NCBI GenBank assembly: GCA_049680295.1
Contig: JBAUHN010000421.1
Span: 1-11,241 of the forward strand
Origin: JBAUHN01 sp049680295
GTDB lineage: Bacteria; Pseudomonadota; Alphaproteobacteria; Rhodobacterales; Rhodobacteraceae
Length of the DNA: 11,241 nucleotides
Direction: 5' to 3'
The notes beneath the pieces are model-generated. The model had not been told where the DNA came from. It did not search any database and worked only from the letters and a program-made list of their open reading frames with translations. Made by a program: the position numbers and the translations under genes. This document shows, piece after piece, positions 11,069-11,241 of this stretch; within the stretch, counting starts at the first letter, position 1; each line of letters begins with the position of its first letter.

Positions 11069-11241
11069 TTACTCGGTAATCTTCGACACAACACCAGCCC
11101 CAACCGTGCGGCCGCCTTCGCGGATGGCAAAGCGCAGGCCTTGTTCCATCGCGATTGGTGCGATCAGTTCAACGCCAAAGGATACGTTGTCGCCCGGCAT
11201 CACCATTTCAGTGCCTTCAGCCAGTTGAACCGTGCCCGTTA
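11069..11241 (-). CDS. tuf: Elongation factor Tu, C-terminal part
   Basis: The last 57 residues of EF-Tu, the GTPase that delivers aminoacyl-tRNA to the ribosome. The visible part is the third (barrel) domain: TGTVQLAEGTEMVMPGDNVS, VELIAPIAMEQGLRFAIREG and the terminal GAGVVSKITE. The start lies beyond the right edge of the window. In this order tuf normally ends the str operon (rpsL-rpsG-fusA-tuf) directly before rpsJ; a terminator and a two-gene insertion separate them here. Alphaproteobacteria often have two tuf copies; the position next to the S10 cluster points to the str-operon copy. Confidence 0.97.
   Translation of the reverse strand, partial: TGTVQLAEGTEMVMPGDNVSFGVELIAPIAMEQGLRFAIREGGRTVGAGVVSKITE

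Noticed and set aside
1..11241. CRISPR array, insertion sequence or prophage genes
   Set aside because: No regularly spaced direct repeats, no transposase or integrase frames and no target-site duplications were seen; the inverted repeats found are too few and too close to be insertion sequence ends.

Overview
The window reads as a chromosomal piece of an alphaproteobacterium, most likely a Rhodobacterales (Roseobacter-group) species. This rests on the str/S10 ribosomal gene order, the ribosomal protein sequences, an Ala/Glu-rich tail on ribosomal protein L3, and accessory families common in that order (a Hint_2-type protein, a HlyC-like acyltransferase, a TIGR02466-type oxygenase). No named species can be fixed from the sequence alone.

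The backbone is the S10 ribosomal protein cluster, all on the minus strand and read from right to left: the end of tuf (EF-Tu), then rpsJ-rplC-rplD-rplW, then rplB-rpsS-rplV-rpsC-rplP, then rpmC-rpsQ and the start of rplN. Within each block genes are tightly packed: ATGA overlaps join rplC/rplD and rplD/rplW, rplV/rpsC overlap by 8 nt, and rplB/rpsS and rpsS/rplV are 3 nt apart.

The cluster is cut at three places by accessory genes. (1) Between tuf and rpsJ lies a minus-strand pair: a HlyC/RtxC-type protein lysine acyltransferase, then 3 nt later a VCBS-like/Hint-domain protein. (2) Between rplW and rplB lies a plus-strand, lower-GC membrane acyltransferase (acyltransferase family 3) that uses a TTG start. 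(3) Between rplP and rpmC lie two plus-strand genes: a secreted six-cysteine protein resembling DUF6636 and a 2OG-Fe(II) oxygenase-like protein.

At each cut the upstream ribosomal block ends in a strong minus-strand intrinsic terminator (after tuf, rplW and rplP). Each downstream block has a candidate minus-strand promoter with a 17-nt spacer (before rpsJ, rplB and rpmC). The cluster therefore looks like separately transcribed modules with cargo between them rather than one long operon. The rplP-side junction is also rich in structure: two near-identical 44-bp copies of a foldable repeat in inverted orientation (REPIN-like) and several hairpins, one of which contains the oxygenase stop codon.

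The part most likely to hide an undescribed system is the HlyC-like/Hint two-gene operon: a toxin-activating-type lysine acyltransferase coupled to an intein-like domain protein, with no RTX toxin in view.
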